From: Gammaproteobacteria bacterium
GTDB lineage: Bacteria > Pseudomonadota > Gammaproteobacteria > Arenicellales > Poriferihabitantaceae
NCBI GenBank assembly: GCA_020027415.1
Contig: JAHRAW010000002.1
Location: forward strand, 1 to 5,556
Reading direction: 5' to 3'
Length of the DNA: 5,556 nucleotides
Part shown: positions 5,303 to 5,556 of the stretch, in pieces
Layout of the letters: every line of letters begins with the position of its first letter
How positions within the stretch are numbered: the first letter of the stretch is position 1
Program-made: the position numbers and the translations under genes
Notes under the pieces: model-generated
The model's input: the letters and a program-made list of their open reading frames with translations, nothing else
What the model was told of the DNA's origin: nothing
Database searches by the model: none

Positions 5303-5333
5303 AGCGGGGGCGACCTTTTCGGTTGCCCCCGCT
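5303..5333. terminator. Bidirectional intrinsic terminator between nadB and the outer-membrane protein gene
   Basis: Seen: arms AGCGGGGGCGACC (5303-5315) and GGTTGCCCCCGCT (5321-5333) form a 13-bp stem, with one G-U or A-C pair depending on strand, and a 5-base loop TTTTC. On the minus strand the hairpin is followed by TAATTTTTAG, a good T run for the outer-membrane gene that stops at 5372. On the plus strand GGTGTTTTC follows, a weaker T run for nadB transcripts. The position between convergent genes fits. Confidence 0.85.
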
Positions 5334-5371
5334 GGTGTTTTCGCGTTGCCGTCCGTTAAGTGGTTAATCAG

Positions 5372-5556
5372 TTAGAAGCGATATTCCACTTGCATGCGGT
5401 AATACGGGTCGGCCGGGGTTTCGGCGTACGAAGAATCGGCGACTGAGAAACGCATTTGCCAATCTTCGTTGGGTTCAAACTGCACGCCGTAGGCGAAGGT
5501 ATCATCGCTGGTGGGCATGGCGTAGGTGAACAAGTTGCCTTGCCAAGTGGTTTGCT
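5372..5556 (-). CDS. Outer-membrane beta-barrel (porin-like) protein, C-terminal fragment
   Basis: Seen: an open minus-strand frame enters from the window edge and ends at TAA 5374-5372 after 60 whole codons. The last strand, YYRMQVEYRF, alternates polar and nonpolar residues and ends in Phe, the recognition signal for insertion by the BAM complex. Earlier segments such as DTFAYGVQFEP and DWQMRFSVADSS show the same alternating aromatic pattern, separated by short polar turns. Inference: a porin or other outer-membrane barrel. The N-terminal signal peptide and most of the barrel lie outside the window, so no family or substrate can be given. The gene is convergent with nadB and not part of its operon. 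Confidence 0.75.
   Translation of the reverse strand, partial: QTTWQGNLFTYAMPTSDDTFAYGVQFEPNEDWQMRFSVADSSYAETPADPYYRMQVEYRF

Noticed and set aside
5303..5333. Strong GC hairpin considered as a riboswitch or attenuator
   Set aside because: It lies between convergent genes with a T run on the minus side, so a terminator explains it fully.

Overview
The window reads as a housekeeping segment of a proteobacterial chromosome, most likely from a Gammaproteobacterium. The evidence is the gene set and order: aroQ, accB, accC and a DUF3426 membrane-protein gene run leftward, and the first codons of a fis-like gene lie at the left edge. This is the well-known aroQ-accB-accC-(prmA)-DUF3426-(dusB)-fis neighbourhood, but prmA and dusB are absent here. 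The outer-membrane protein tail at the right edge fits a Gram-negative cell. I cannot name the species.

Left to right: 1-52 is the start of a probable fis gene (minus strand). 53-258 is its upstream region, with a possible promoter and a 23-bp AT-cored palindrome. 259-903 is a DUF3426 protein without the usual zinc ribbon, and it carries an 11-G homopolymer near its 3' end. 911-2302 is accC, 2289-2753 accB and 2792-3262 aroQ, all minus strand and tightly packed: accB and accC overlap by 14 bases, and the DUF3426 start lies 7 bases after accC. 3263-3485 is a divergent control region. 3486-5195 is nadB (L-aspartate oxidase) on the plus strand, with two lysine-rich insertions. 5192-5296 is a small ORF overlapping the nadB stop, behind the only strong Shine-Dalgarno sequence I found; it runs through a REP-like inverted repeat. 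5303-5333 is a hairpin terminator between convergent genes. 5372-5556 is the C-terminal end of an outer-membrane beta-barrel protein (minus strand).

Functionally, AccB (biotin carrier) and AccC (biotin carboxylase) form the first half-reaction of acetyl-CoA carboxylase, which feeds fatty-acid synthesis. AroQ makes 3-dehydroshikimate in the shikimate pathway. NadB begins de novo NAD synthesis from aspartate. The DUF3426 protein has no known function.

I found no mobile element, CRISPR array, tRNA, rRNA or defence gene, and nothing that looks like a wholly new system. The points worth a second look are the G11 tract, the shortened acc-fis neighbourhood, the coupled small ORF after nadB, the NadB insertions and the palindrome upstream of fis.
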